64,000 bases of DNA from Streptomyces sp. S465. Its GTDB lineage: Bacteria; Actinomycetota; Actinomycetes; Streptomycetales; Streptomycetaceae. The stretch is from contig NZ_CP114036.1 in NCBI RefSeq assembly GCF_026898115.1, positions 2,542,001-2,606,000 on the forward strand, given 5' to 3'. The notes under the pieces are model-generated. The model searched no databases. It was not told where the DNA came from and saw nothing but the letters and a program-made list of their open reading frames with translations. Shown one piece after another: positions 30,379-42,492 of this stretch. Numbering within the stretch: position 1 is the first letter of the stretch; every line of letters starts with the position of its first letter. The position numbers were made by a program, and so were the translations under genes.

Positions 30379-31215
30379 CTAGCACGTCTCGCGGACGTAG
30401 TCCTCGCTGTCGTCGGTGGAGACGTCCACGTCCCGCAGGACGACGCTGAGCCGGTCGCCCCAGCCCTCGCACGCCTTGGCGAAGCCCTCCTCGCCGTACT
30501 CGACGACCACGACGTGATCGTCGTACGCCTTGGCGAACGCATCGCACTCGTCGTACTGGCCGCACTCCTCGACCACCGCGAAGTCCAGCCCGGCCGCCTT
30601 CCGGCCGGACAGCAGCTCGGCGGTGTTCTTCTGACCGATGGCCAGCCCCTGGGCGTGGGCGTGCTCGGACAGCAGGGCGATGAACGCCTTGGCGTCGTTG
30701 GGGGTCAGCAGGTCCTGGGAGCGTTCGTAGCTGTCGTAGTTGTCGGGCTCGATGGCGTCGAAGCCCTTGTCGGCGCAGCCGTCGATCCATGTGTTGACCT
30801 TGTCGGCCACGCGCTCGCGCTTCTTGGCGGTGCCGATGTCGAGCAGCGGCTCGTTCCAGTCCTCGTCGATGACCAGATCGCCGTTCTTGTCGCGCAGCAG
30901 CAGGTCGTCCGGCCACTGCTTGCGCTCGCCCGGCTGGACCTGGAAGGCGTTGACGTAGCAGATGTTGTAGAGCCCGTCCGCCGGGGAGTCCGCGCGGTCG
31001 CGGCTGACGATGTCGACGCCCTTCGGCGGGGTGTACTCCCCGCCGATCTGGTAGTCGAAACCGCCGTGGACGGGCGGCAGCGCCACTTCGGACGCGTCGG
31101 CCCCGTTGGCCCCGTTGGACAGGGACACGGCCACGACGGCGGCGGCGACGGCGGCCGCCGCCACCGAAGCGACGGCCCAGCGGCGGCGAAGGCGGTGGGC
31201 ATGGCTGGCGGGCAT
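30379..31215 (-). CDS. Secreted or membrane-anchored endo-alpha-1,4-polygalactosaminidase-like protein (GH114)
   Basis: A 278-residue protein with a basic N-terminus (HRLRRRW) and a hydrophobic segment at about 12-31 that is a signal peptide or anchor. A TIM-barrel glycoside-hydrolase 114 domain follows. Signature elements are FDYQIGGEYTPPKGVDIVSRD, NICYVNAFQ, KGFDAIEPDNYDSY and FAVVEECGQYDECDAF. Characterised relatives act on galactosaminoglycan-type polymers, such as those in biofilm matrix; the real substrate here is unknown. ATG at 31215 with GGAG six bases upstream. Confidence 0.85.
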   Translation of the reverse strand: MPASHAHRLRRRWAVASVAAAAVAAAVVAVSLSNGANGADASEVALPPVHGGFDYQIGGEYTPPKGVDIVSRDRADSPADGLYNICYVNAFQVQPGERKQWPDDLLLRDKNGDLVIDEDWNEPLLDIGTAKKRERVADKVNTWIDGCADKGFDAIEPDNYDSYERSQDLLTPNDAKAFIALLSEHAHAQGLAIGQKNTAELLSGRKAAGLDFAVVEECGQYDECDAFAKAYDDHVVVVEYGEEGFAKACEGWGDRLSVVLRDVDVSTDDSEDYVRETC

Positions 31216-31532
31216 GAAAGCTCCAACACTCGCGGGCAACGACCCCGCCTCGGACGGCATCCGCCGTCCTGGCGACTGAGTCCGGGCTCGGGACCGGAAC
31301 CGGGTCCCCTACCGGCTGGGCGCGCCTCTTGCCTCTTGGGCGGCACCGGGCTGGACACCGGTGCGACTGCTGCGATCAAAGCGGGCCCCGGCAACGGCGT
31401 CAAGTCGGCAGGCCACGGGACCGGACCCGCCGCCTCCGGGCCGGCTGAGCCGGCGTCAGCCCCGCGTCGGCCCGCGCGTCGAGCCGGCCGGGGAACGCCG
31501 GCGCTGGACGCCGGCGCTGCGCGCCCGTGCCC
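31216..31532. other. Intergenic region between SDR and GH114 genes
   Basis: 317 bp with no supportable gene. It contains GC-rich inverted sequences such as CCGGCTGAGCCGG near 31440 and a 13-bp direct duplication (GCCGGCGCTG core) at about 31497-31522, close to the SDR stop codon. It must hold the GH114 promoter, which was not recognised. Confidence 0.5.
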
Positions 31533-32276
31533 CTACTGGGCGCTCGCGGCCGGGCGGACCACGATCTCGTTGACGTCGACCTCGGCGGGCTGACCGATGG
31601 CGTAGGCGATGGCGTCCGCGATCGCGGAGGCGGGGATGGCCACCGAGCGGTAGGTCTTCATGGCCTCGCGGGCGCCCTCATCGGAGATGGAGTCGGCGAG
31701 TTCGGACTCGGTCACGCCCGGGGAGACCAGGCTGGTCCGGATGTCACCGGCCGACTCCTGGCGCAGCCCCTCCGTGATGGCGCGGACGGCGAACTTGGTG
31801 GCGCAGTAGACCGCGGCGGTCGGCACCACCTCGTACGCGCCGACCGAGGCGATGTTCACGATGTGCCCACCGCCCTGCTCCTTCATCACCGGCAGGGCCG
31901 CGGCGATGCCGTACAGCACCCCGCGCACGTTCACATCGAGCATCCGGTCCCACTCGTCGACCTTCAGCGCCTCCAGCGGCGAGAGCGGCATCACCCCGGC
32001 GTTGTTGACGATCACATCCACCCGCCCGAACCGCTCCCGGGCGGCGGCCACGAAGGCGCGCACGTCCTCGGCCGAGGTGACATCGAGCCGCTGGTACGCG
32101 GCGGTGCCGCCGTCGGCGGTGATCTGCGCGGCCAGCTCCCCGAGCCGCTCGGTCCGGCGCGCCCCCAGGTGGACCCGGTGCCCGTCGGCGGCGAGCCGAC
32201 GCGCGGTCGCCTCCCCGATCCCACTGCTGGCCCCGGTGATGAGCACGACCTTGCCCGTGACGTTGCTGGCGTTCAT
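31533..32276 (-). CDS. Classical short-chain dehydrogenase/reductase
   Basis: A 247-residue NAD(P)-dependent Rossmann-fold oxidoreductase. TGASSGIG at about 14-21 binds the cofactor, and ARRTERL after beta-2 favours NADP. NNAGV is present. The catalytic set is Ser in NIASVGAYEV, and YCATK with Tyr and Lys. It resembles the YdfG/NADP-dependent 3-hydroxy-acid dehydrogenase group, but the substrate is not predictable. It is divergent from the OsmC gene, with a 186-bp shared promoter region. Confidence 0.92.
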   Translation of the reverse strand: MNASNVTGKVVLITGASSGIGEATARRLAADGHRVHLGARRTERLGELAAQITADGGTAAYQRLDVTSAEDVRAFVAAARERFGRVDVIVNNAGVMPLSPLEALKVDEWDRMLDVNVRGVLYGIAAALPVMKEQGGGHIVNIASVGAYEVVPTAAVYCATKFAVRAITEGLRQESAGDIRTSLVSPGVTESELADSISDEGAREAMKTYRSVAIPASAIADAIAYAIGQPAEVDVNEIVVRPAASAQ

Positions 32277-32462
32277 GGCGGTATCCCTCTCGATCCTGCT
32301 GCCGTTCGCTGTCCTGCACCACCGAGTCTGCGCAGGTCAGCGCCCCTATACCAGGACGCCCTTCTCCTGGGTGCGCCACACCCAGTCGGCGCTCCGGATA
32401 CGGTCGCACCTCGATCGCGCGATAGCTGAGCGCCGTAGATCACGAAAGGGAGCACGCAGACC

Positions 32463-32933
32463 ATGGGCCGGAAGCACTCCTACCGCACCACCGTCCGCTG
32501 GACCGGCAACACCGGTTCGGGGACGAGTGGTTACCGCGACTACGGGCGGTCGCACGACGTCATCGGCGACGGCAAGCCGACCCTGCGGGCCAGTGCCGAT
32601 CCCGCGTTCCTGGGGGATGCGGAGTGCTGGAATCCGGAGGAGTTCCTGCTGGCCTCGCTCTCCCAGTGCCACATGCTGACCTACCTCTCGGTATGCGCCC
32701 GGGACGGGGTACGGGTCACGGCGTACGAGGACGTCGCCACCGGGGTCATGGAGGAGGCGGCCGGGCACAGCGGGCGCTTCACCGAGGTGGTGCTGAACCC
32801 GGTGGTCACCGTCGCCGACGCGGCGATGGTGGAGCGGGCGCGCGCGGCGCACAGGGACGCGCACGAGGCGTGTTTCATCGCCAACTCGGTCAACTTCCCC
32901 GTCCTGCACCAGCCCACCGTCCGGGTCGGCTGA
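32463..32933 (+). CDS. OsmC/Ohr-family peroxiredoxin-like protein
   Basis: A 156-residue protein. The first redox cysteine is in LASLSQCHMLTYL and the second in HEACFIANSVNFPV, the standard pair that reduces organic hydroperoxides with lipoyl or thiol donors. NPEEFLLASL is the family motif preceding the first Cys. It belongs to the broader OsmC group rather than strict Ohr. Preceded by AAAGGGAG. It probably protects against organic peroxides. It is divergent from an SDR gene and not in an evident operon. Confidence 0.9.
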   Translation: MGRKHSYRTTVRWTGNTGSGTSGYRDYGRSHDVIGDGKPTLRASADPAFLGDAECWNPEEFLLASLSQCHMLTYLSVCARDGVRVTAYEDVATGVMEEAAGHSGRFTEVVLNPVVTVADAAMVERARAAHRDAHEACFIANSVNFPVLHQPTVRVG

Positions 32934-33072
32934 GCTCAGGCCGCCGTCGGCGGGGCCCCGTCGCCGAGCAGCCGGGCACGGGGCGCGGTCAGCGCCCGCG
33001 CAGCACATGTGGCGCAGGTCACGGGAACCACCTCCGGCGTGCGGAGAGGCACGGGTGTGAGGTGTAAACGAC

Positions 33073-33714
33073 ATGACTGAGGGTGTGCGGGCGCGGATTC
33101 GGGCGGGTGACCGCGAGGCGTTCGCAGAGCTCTACGAGAGTTACGCGCGCACGGTGTACAACCACGCCTACCGGCTGACCGGCGACTGGTCGGTCGCCGA
33201 GGAGGTGATGGGGGACACGTTCCTCGACGCCTGGCGTAACCGGGAGCAACTGGAGCCCGGCGACGGCACGCTGAAACCGTGGCTGCTGGGCGTGGCGACG
33301 AACAAGGCGCGGAACGCCAACCGGGGCATCGGCCGCCGGCTGGCCTTCCTGGCCCGCCGCCCCGCCCCCGACCCGGTGGCGGACTTCGCCGACGAGGCCG
33401 CCGGGCGCATCGACGACGCCCGCCGGCTCGCGGCCGTACGCAAGGTGTACGGCCGCCTGCGGCGCGGCGAGCAGGAGGTGCTGGCGCTGTGCGTATGGTC
33501 CGGCCTGGATTACGCGCAGGCCGCGCAGGCGCTGGGGGTTCCGGTGGGGACCGTGCGCTCGCGCCTGTCCCGCGCCCGCGCCCGGCTGCGGAAGCTCGCC
33601 GAGCAGAAACTCGCGGAAGAAAAGAAGGAACCGCGACCTCGCCGCGGAGAGGTACGGAGCGAGGCCGCGTTCGCGGCCCTGCCCTTTCAGGAACTTCAGG
33701 AGGAACCCCGATGA
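33073..33714 (+). CDS. ECF-type RNA polymerase sigma factor
   Basis: A 213-residue sigma-70-family protein with region 2 (FAELYESYARTVYNHAYRLTGDWSVAEEVMGDTFLDAWRN) and region 4 (LRRGEQEVLALCVWSGLDYAQAAQALGVPVGTVRSRLSRARARLRKL) separated by a short linker. It ends in a basic/acidic tail of about 40 residues. The start of the next gene overlaps its stop (ATGA). Upstream, GGGAACC at 33023-33029 resembles the -35 of ECF promoters, hinting at autoregulation, but the matching -10 is not clear. Confidence 0.93.
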   Translation: MTEGVRARIRAGDREAFAELYESYARTVYNHAYRLTGDWSVAEEVMGDTFLDAWRNREQLEPGDGTLKPWLLGVATNKARNANRGIGRRLAFLARRPAPDPVADFADEAAGRIDDARRLAAVRKVYGRLRRGEQEVLALCVWSGLDYAQAAQALGVPVGTVRSRLSRARARLRKLAEQKLAEEKKEPRPRRGEVRSEAAFAALPFQELQEEPR

Positions 33715-34748
33715 ACGCCGCCGGCTCCGGTCCCGCACGGGCCGGGCACGAGGAAGCGGAGCGCGAGGAACTGGCCCGGCTGCTTCCCGCCCCGGCCGAA
33801 CGGGACGTTCCTTCCGAGCCCTACCTCCACCACAAGGACCGTTTGATGCAGCACATCGATGACGACCAGAACCGCACCACCCCCGCGCCCGCCCAGAAGG
33901 TCCGGCGGCGGATGCTGCGCCCGGCGCTGCTGATGCCCGCCGCGGGCCTGGCGCTGGCCGGGGCGCTGGCCGTCACCCTCACCGCGGGCGGGGAGTCCGG
34001 CAACGGCTCCGGCCAGCCCCGGGAGAGCGCCGCCGTCCTGCTCGACCGGATCGCCGGCGTCGCCGAGAAGACGGACGTCAAGCCGGTACGGGAAGACCAG
34101 TTGGTCTACGTCAAGAGTCTGATGGCGGGAGCCGAGCTGAAGGAGGACGGCTCCTCCAAGCTGGACCCGCTGCACGAGCGGGAGATCTGGAAGTCACAGA
34201 TCTCCAAGCCCGTGATCAAGATCGGCCTGATCCACGAGGACGGGGCCTACTTCCCGCTCAACGAGGGGGGCCCCGGCACTCCGGCGGGCGTCCACCGGCC
34301 GACGTACCTCTGGCTGTCGTCCCTGCCCACCGACCCGGACGCCCTCCTCAAGGAGCTGTACCGGATGACCGAGCCGGAGGAGGGGCACGAGAAGGCGCAG
34401 GCCGTCTTCGACCTGATCGGCGAACTGCTGTCGGAGAACGTCATGCCGCCGGAGAACGCCGCCGCCATCTACAAGGCCGCCGCGAAGCTCCCCGGGGTGA
34501 AGCGCGTCGACGACGCGGTGGACGCGGCCGGGCGGCACGGGGTCGGCATCGCCCGTACCGACAAGTGGGCGTCGACCGCCACCGAATGGGTCTTCGACCG
34601 GGACAGCCTGGCCTTCCTCGGCGAGCGCCGCTACCGGACGGAGGACGTCGGGGCGGGCAAGAAGGGCGACATCCTGGAGAAGTTCGCGGTCCTGGAACGC
34701 GGCATCGTCGACGCGTACCGCGAGCGGCCGGACTCGGACACGAAGTAG
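33711..34748 (+). CDS. CU044_5270 family membrane protein, putative partner of the ECF sigma factor
   Basis: A 345-residue protein with a cytoplasmic N-terminus of about 70 residues, one transmembrane helix at about 70-92 and a large extracytoplasmic domain (VLLDRIAGVAEK, RPTYLWLSSLPTDPDALLKELYRM). The family is actinobacterial and typically encoded directly after an ECF sigma gene. The topology suits an anti-sigma or sensor, but no zinc-binding anti-sigma HxxxCxxC motif is present, so that role is inference. The start is fixed by a strong AGGAGG and the ATGA overlap. Confidence 0.8.
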   Translation: MNAAGSGPARAGHEEAEREELARLLPAPAERDVPSEPYLHHKDRLMQHIDDDQNRTTPAPAQKVRRRMLRPALLMPAAGLALAGALAVTLTAGGESGNGSGQPRESAAVLLDRIAGVAEKTDVKPVREDQLVYVKSLMAGAELKEDGSSKLDPLHEREIWKSQISKPVIKIGLIHEDGAYFPLNEGGPGTPAGVHRPTYLWLSSLPTDPDALLKELYRMTEPEEGHEKAQAVFDLIGELLSENVMPPENAAAIYKAAAKLPGVKRVDDAVDAAGRHGVGIARTDKWASTATEWVFDRDSLAFLGERRYRTEDVGAGKKGDILEKFAVLERGIVDAYRERPDSDTK

Positions 34749-34755
34749 GCGGGCC

Positions 34756-34798
34756 CCGGGGGTGGGGCGGACCGTGCTGCGGTCCGCCCCGCCCCCGG
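34756..34798. terminator. Long bidirectional hairpin terminator
   Basis: An 18-bp stem: 34756-34773 pairs with 34781-34798 with one G-U-type mismatch, around the 7-base loop GTGCTGC. It lies between the sigma-partner gene and convergent hisF. Confidence 0.85.
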
Positions 34799-34880
34799 CC
34801 GTTGGGCCAGGGCCCTTCCGGCGGATCTCGGCCGGAGGAGGAGCGGTGTCGCGGGCCCGCGACGATCCACCGGACAGGGC

Positions 34881-35651
34881 CTAGCGGACCGGGTGCCCGG
34901 CCCTCCGCAGTTCGTCCTTGACCTGGCCGATCCGCAGATCGCCGAAGTGGAAGACGGACGCGGCCAGCACCGCGTCCGCGCCCGCGGCGATCGCCGGCGG
35001 GAAGTCGGCGAGCTTCCCCGCGCCGCCGCTGGCGATGACCGGGATGGTGACGTGCTTGCGGACGGCCTCGATCATGGCCGTGTCGTAGCCGTCCTTGGTG
35101 CCGTCCGCGTCCATCGAGTTCAGCAGGATCTCCCCGGCGCCCAGCTCCGCGGCGCGGTGGGCCCACTCGACGGCGTCGATCCCGGTGCCCCGGCGGCCGC
35201 CGTGGGTGGTGACCTCGTAGCCGGAGGCCGTCACCGTCCCTTCGGGACAGGCGCGGGCGTCGACCGAGAGGACCAGGACCTGGCTGCCGAAGCGCTCGGC
35301 GATCTCGCGGATGAGTTCGGGGCGGGCGATGGCGGCCGTGTTGACGCCGACCTTGTCCGCCCCGGCGCGCAGCAGCTTGTCGACGTCCTCCGGGGTGCGG
35401 ACGCCCCCGCCGACCGTCAGCGGGATGAAGACCTGCTCTGCGGTGCGGCGGACCACGTCATAGGTGGTCTCGCGGTCGCCGGAGGAGGCGGTGATGTCGA
35501 GGAAGGTCAGCTCGTCCGCGCCCTCCTCGCCGTAGACCTTGGCCATCTCGACCGGATCGCCCGCGTCGCGCAGATTCTGGAAGTTGACGCCCTTGACGAC
35601 CCGGCCGTTGTCCACGTCCAGGCAGGGGATGACTCGGACCGCCAGGGTCAT
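34881..35651 (-). CDS. hisF: Imidazole glycerol phosphate synthase cyclase subunit
   Basis: A 256-residue TIM barrel that uses ammonia from HisH to form imidazole-glycerol phosphate and AICAR. Catalytic Asp lies in [15 protein letters not shown] and in [15 protein letters not shown]; phosphate loops are LTVGGGVRT and VIASGGAGK. Last gene of the his operon. Its start overlaps the ridA-like stop as ATGA. Confidence 0.97.
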   Translation of the reverse strand: MTLAVRVIPCLDVDNGRVVKGVNFQNLRDAGDPVEMAKVYGEEGADELTFLDITASSGDRETTYDVVRRTAEQVFIPLTVGGGVRTPEDVDKLLRAGADKVGVNTAAIARPELIREIAERFGSQVLVLSVDARACPEGTVTASGYEVTTHGGRRGTGIDAVEWAHRAAELGAGEILLNSMDADGTKDGYDTAMIEAVRKHVTIPVIASGGAGKLADFPPAIAAGADAVLAASVFHFGDLRIGQVKDELRRAGHPVR

Positions 35652-36058
35652 GACTGTCGTGCTCCTCGGAATGCTTCCAGTTCCACTTCCACCAGGACCC
35701 GCGAGTCGACGAAGCCGGACACCACGACCAGCGTGGCGGCGGGGCGCACGGCGTCGAAGAGCTCCTTGTGGGCGCGGCCCACCTCGTCCACGTCGCGGGC
35801 GTGGGTGATGTACATACGGGTGCGGACCACCGATTCGACGCCCAGGTCGAACTTCTTCAGGACGTCCAGCGCATGGCGGAAGGCCGCGAGGGTCTGTTCG
35901 TACGGATCGCCCTCGCCCTCCAGCACACCGCGCTCCGCGAGCGGCATCGTCCCGGAGACGAGCACCAGGTCACCGGCCTCCACGGCCCGTGCGAACCCGA
36001 TGTTCTCCTCCCAGGGGCTCTCGGTCTGGACCCGCCGCGCGGTCTCGGGTGAGGTCAT
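35648..36058 (-). CDS. RidA/YjgF/YER057c-family protein inside the his operon
   Basis: A 136-residue protein. RidA members deaminate reactive enamine/imine intermediates such as 2-aminoacrylate. Features include [47 protein letters not shown] and VEVELEAF; the Arg that contacts the substrate carboxylate in RidA is present in VVRTRMYIT. It overlaps hisA upstream and hisF downstream by 4 bp each, so it is translationally coupled to both. Confidence 0.9.
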   Translation of the reverse strand: MTSPETARRVQTESPWEENIGFARAVEAGDLVLVSGTMPLAERGVLEGEGDPYEQTLAAFRHALDVLKKFDLGVESVVRTRMYITHARDVDEVGRAHKELFDAVRPAATLVVVSGFVDSRVLVEVELEAFRGARQS

Positions 36059-36786
36059 ACGGATACCGCCTCCAACGCCTCTTCCAAGGTGAACGCCTTG
36101 GCGTAGAGCGCCTTGCCCACAATGGCGCCCTCGACACCTTCCGGTACCAGGGTCGCAAGGGCGCGCAGGTCGTCGAGGGAGGAAACGCCGCCGGAGGCGA
36201 CGACGGGCTTGGTCGTCGCGGCGCAGACGTTGCGCAGCAGCTCCAGGTTGGGGCCCTGGAGGGTGCCGTCCTTGGCGATGTCGGTGACGACGTAGCGGGC
36301 ACAGCCCTCGGAGTCGAGGCGGGCCAGGGTCTCGTACAGATCGCCGCCGTCACGGGTCCAGCCGCGGCCGCGCAGGGTGGTGCCGCGCACGTCGAGGCCC
36401 ACCGCGATGAGGTCGCCGTGCTCGGCGATGACCTTGGCGACCCATTCGGGGGTCTCCAGGGCGGCCGTGCCGAGGTTCACCCGGGCGCAGCCGGTGGCCA
36501 GGGCGGCGGCCAGCGAGGCGTCGTCGCGGATGCCGCCGGACAGCTCGACCTTGAGGTCCATGGCACGGGCCACCTCGGCGATCTGCGCGCGGTTGTCCCC
36601 GGTGCCGAAGGCGGCGTCGAGGTCCACCAGGTGCAGCCATTCGGCGCCCGCGCGCTGCCAGGCCAGGGCGGCCTCCATCGGGTCGCCGTACGACGTCTCG
36701 GAGCCGGACTCGCCGTGCACGAGGCGGACGGCCTGGCCGTCGCGGACGTCGACGGCGGGGAGGAGTTCGAGGCGGTGCGTGGGCAT
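36055..36786 (-). CDS. priA: Phosphoribosyl isomerase A (HisA/TrpF dual-substrate, PriA)
   Basis: A 243-residue TIM barrel. It isomerises ProFAR for histidine. In actinobacteria lacking trpF the same enzyme also isomerises phosphoribosyl anthranilate for tryptophan. The general acid/base pair is D13 (LPAVDVRDG) and the Asp in [15 protein letters not shown]; phosphate loops are ELSGGIRDD and ASGGVSS. Dual function is inferred from the family and the absence of trpF near the trp genes, and not shown directly by the sequence. ATG at 36786 with GAAGG eight bases upstream. Confidence 0.93.
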   Translation of the reverse strand: MPTHRLELLPAVDVRDGQAVRLVHGESGSETSYGDPMEAALAWQRAGAEWLHLVDLDAAFGTGDNRAQIAEVARAMDLKVELSGGIRDDASLAAALATGCARVNLGTAALETPEWVAKVIAEHGDLIAVGLDVRGTTLRGRGWTRDGGDLYETLARLDSEGCARYVVTDIAKDGTLQGPNLELLRNVCAATTKPVVASGGVSSLDDLRALATLVPEGVEGAIVGKALYAKAFTLEEALEAVSV

Positions 36787-36838
36787 GCGGGCAACCTTCG
36801 GTCGGTCGTGCGGGCGGGTGGGAGCCGGCGCGGGCCGG

Positions 36839-37513
36839 TCAGAGCGTGTCGAGCCAGTTGCGGAGCAGCCGCGCTCCGGCGTCACCCGACTTCTCGGGGT
36901 GGAACTGGGTGGCCCACAGCGGGCCGTTCTCCACGGCGGCGACGAACGGCTCGCCATGGGTGGTCCAGGAGACCTTGGGAGCGGGGATGTGCGGGTTGGT
37001 GACCTCCAGCTCCCAGGTGCGGACCGCGTAGGAGTGGACGAAGTAGAACCGCTCGCCCCCGTCCAGCCCGGCGAACAGCCGCGAGTCCTGGGGCGCCGTG
37101 ACCGTGTTCCAGCCCATGTGGGGGACGACGGGGGCGCGCAGCGGCTCGACCGTGCCGGGCCACTCCTCCAGGCCCTCGGCCTCGACGCCGTGCTCGATAC
37201 CGCGCCCGAAGAGGATCTGCATGCCGACGCAGATGCCCATGACCGGGCGGCCGCCGGACAGCCGGCGCCCCACGATCCAGTCGCCGCGCGCCGCGCGCAG
37301 CCCCTGCATACAGGCGGCGAAGGCGCCGACGCCGGGGACGAGGAGGCCGTCGGCGGCCATGGCCGCCTCGTAGTCGCGGGTGATCTCGACCCGCGCGCCG
37401 ACGTGGGCGAGGGCCCGCTCGGCGGAGCGTACGTTGCCGAATCCGTAGTCGAAGACCACGACGTTCTTCGGCGTCTTGGTGGGCACGGGCTTCATGGGGG
37501 TGTCGTCGCTCAA
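36839..37513 (-). CDS. hisH: Imidazole glycerol phosphate synthase glutaminase subunit
   Basis: A 224-residue class I glutamine amidotransferase that supplies ammonia to HisF. The nucleophile Cys is in [13 protein letters not shown] and the His-Glu pair in [10 protein letters not shown]. The start is ambiguous. The TTG at 37513 overlaps the upstream stop as TTGA and has GAGG seven bases before it. A GTG at 37519 or an ATG at 37495 are alternatives, the latter without a ribosome site. Fifty-two bases separate it from priA. Confidence 0.94.
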   Translation of the reverse strand: MSDDTPMKPVPTKTPKNVVVFDYGFGNVRSAERALAHVGARVEITRDYEAAMAADGLLVPGVGAFAACMQGLRAARGDWIVGRRLSGGRPVMGICVGMQILFGRGIEHGVEAEGLEEWPGTVEPLRAPVVPHMGWNTVTAPQDSRLFAGLDGGERFYFVHSYAVRTWELEVTNPHIPAPKVSWTTHGEPFVAAVENGPLWATQFHPEKSGDAGARLLRNWLDTL

Positions 37514-37674
37514 TTCCACACCTCGAGCCGCAGGACCCCGGCGAGCAGCGCCATCGCGGCGCCGACGCCGAGCAGCGTGATGATGCTCTTGGACATGCCC
37601 TGCTTGACGAAGGAGATGACCCCGCCGAGCAGGAACAGTCCGAGGAGGATGAACGCGGTCGACAGGCCGTTCAC
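37510..37674 (-). CDS. Conserved 54-aa membrane protein in the his operon
   Basis: A 54-residue protein with two predicted helices ([18 protein letters not shown] and [19 protein letters not shown]) joined by VKQGMSK and ending LRLEVWN. It starts with GTG one base after the hisB stop, with GAAGGGCG inside the end of hisB as ribosome site, and ends overlapping hisH. Its location between hisB and hisH is conserved in Streptomyces. No function is known; it may be only a passenger or may anchor the enzymes at the membrane. Confidence 0.75.
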   Translation of the reverse strand: MNGLSTAFILLGLFLLGGVISFVKQGMSKSIITLLGVGAAMALLAGVLRLEVWN

Positions 37675-37675
37675 G

Positions 37676-40719
<3,044 letters not shown>

Positions 40720-40862
40720 TCAGACCCGCCACGGCGCCCCTCCCCCCGTATCAGCCAGTGATACGGACCCCCTAAGTTGACCCTGACCGTTGGCGTTCAA
40801 CCGGTTACTCAGCGGGAATGTGGTCCGTACGGGGACACGGAGAATCAGGAGGGGACACGGCT

Positions 40863-42458
40863 GTGACCGAGCCGCACGATGGCGATCCACCCCCGGGTCT
40901 CGATCTGACCACCGCCGAATGGGGCATGTGGCAGGCGTTCCGCAACGGCAGCACCCATGATCTGCGCACCTCGCACCCCCAGCGGAACGACCCCTCCGGC
41001 CCGTACGCATGGGGGCCGGAGCGCAGTGTCCGCGCGCGTGTCGTGGCCCTGCTGCTGCTGGACGGGCCGCCCGCGCAGCCGGGCCGGGTGTCCGCGCTCA
41101 AGCTCAACGGGGTGCACATCACCGGCACGCTCGACCTGGCCGGCGGCAACATCGAGCCCTATGTGGAGCTGAAGAACTGCCGCTTCGAGCGGGAGGTGCT
41201 GCTCCCCGAGTCGCAGTTCACCACCCTGCGCCTGGTGGGCTGCGCCCTCCCCCGGCTGGAGGCGGCCCGGCTGCGCACCGAGGGCGATCTGCATCTGCCG
41301 CGCTGTGTGGTCGAGCACGGCATCCGGCTCACCGACGCCCATATCGGCACCGATTTACTGCTCAACCAGCTGATCGTGCGCCGTGACCGCCGGGGCATGT
41401 CGATCAGCGCCGACGGGCTGTCCGTCGCCCAGGACTTCCAGGCCGACATGATCGAGTCGTATGGCGAGCTGAGCCTGCGCGGGGCGCAGATCGGGGTGTC
41501 GCTCAGCCTGCGCGGCAGCCGGCTGCGCAACCCTTACGGCCGCCGCGCCCTCAACGCGCCGCAGCTGACCGTGGAGCGCAGCCTCTACCTCACCGCGGGC
41601 GGGGTGAGCACATATTCCAGCGGCTCCACACCGCCGTACGGCACCGCCTCCACCCCGACCCGCGGCACCCGTATCCAGCGTTTCGAATGCGAGGGCGGCA
41701 TCCGGCTCGACGACGCGCGGATCGGCGACGCCATCGACTTCGACCAGGCCCGCTTCATCATGGAGAACGACCAGGAGCTCTCGCTGCGCCGGGTCCAGAC
41801 GCCCGAGCTGCGCTTCCTCGGGGAGCGGCCACAGCGCGGACGGGTGATCCTCTCCGGCGCCCGGGTGGTCAACCTGGTCGACAAGTCGGTGAGCTGGCCG
41901 GGGCCGGGCGGGCTGACCATGGCCGGGTTCAGCTACGAGTGTCTGATCCCGCGCGGCCACTTCCCGCTGTCCCGGCGGCTGGAGTGGGTGGCCGCCGCGA
42001 CCCCCGAGTACGCGCCCGAGCCGTACGAGATGCTGGCCAACACCATGCGGGCCAGCGGCGAGGACGCCGACGCGCGCGAGGTGCTGCTCGCCAAGCAGCG
42101 CCGCCGCCGGGAGACGCTGCCGCTCGCCGGGAAGGTGTGGGGCTACCTCCAGGACTGGACGGTGGCCTACGGCTACCGACCGGGCCGGGCGGCGGTGTGG
42201 ATGGCGGTGCTGTGGGCGGTCGGCTCGGTGTTCTTCGCGCACAACCGGCCGGAGGCGATGAAGCCGGACGAATCCCCGCACTGGAACGCCTCGCTCTACA
42301 CCCTCGACCTGCTGATCCCGGTCATCGACCTGGGCATGGACGGCTACTGGAAACCCGAGGGCCCGGTCCAATGGGCGTCCATCGTGATGATCCTGCTGGG
42401 CTGGGTGCTGGCCACCGCGGTGGCCGCCGGCGCCTCACGACTGCTGCGGCGCCAGTGA
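40863..42458 (+). CDS. Predicted pentapeptide/beta-helix-like protein with C-terminal membrane helices
   Basis: A 531-residue protein. Residues from about 80 to 330 consist of strand-turn repeats (LNGVHITGTLDLAGGNIEPY, FTTLRLVGCALPRLEAARLRTEGDL, LTDAHIGTDLLL, SLRGAQIGVSLSLRGSRL, RLDDARIGDAIDFDQARF). They look like a right-handed beta-helix of pentapeptide-repeat type. A helical segment and two or three transmembrane helices occupy about residues 440-530. It is often annotated as an oxidoreductase in Streptomyces, but no nucleotide-binding motif is visible. GTG at 40863 with AGGAGGGG upstream. It is divergent from hisD and followed at 34 bp by a Lon-domain gene. Confidence 0.65.
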   Translation: MTEPHDGDPPPGLDLTTAEWGMWQAFRNGSTHDLRTSHPQRNDPSGPYAWGPERSVRARVVALLLLDGPPAQPGRVSALKLNGVHITGTLDLAGGNIEPYVELKNCRFEREVLLPESQFTTLRLVGCALPRLEAARLRTEGDLHLPRCVVEHGIRLTDAHIGTDLLLNQLIVRRDRRGMSISADGLSVAQDFQADMIESYGELSLRGAQIGVSLSLRGSRLRNPYGRRALNAPQLTVERSLYLTAGGVSTYSSGSTPPYGTASTPTRGTRIQRFECEGGIRLDDARIGDAIDFDQARFIMENDQELSLRRVQTPELRFLGERPQRGRVILSGARVVNLVDKSVSWPGPGGLTMAGFSYECLIPRGHFPLSRRLEWVAAATPEYAPEPYEMLANTMRASGEDADAREVLLAKQRRRRETLPLAGKVWGYLQDWTVAYGYRPGRAAVWMAVLWAVGSVFFAHNRPEAMKPDESPHWNASLYTLDLLIPVIDLGMDGYWKPEGPVQWASIVMILLGWVLATAVAAGASRLLRRQ

Positions 42459-42492
42459 AAGGTGGCGCGCGGGGCCATTAGGCTTACGCCCC

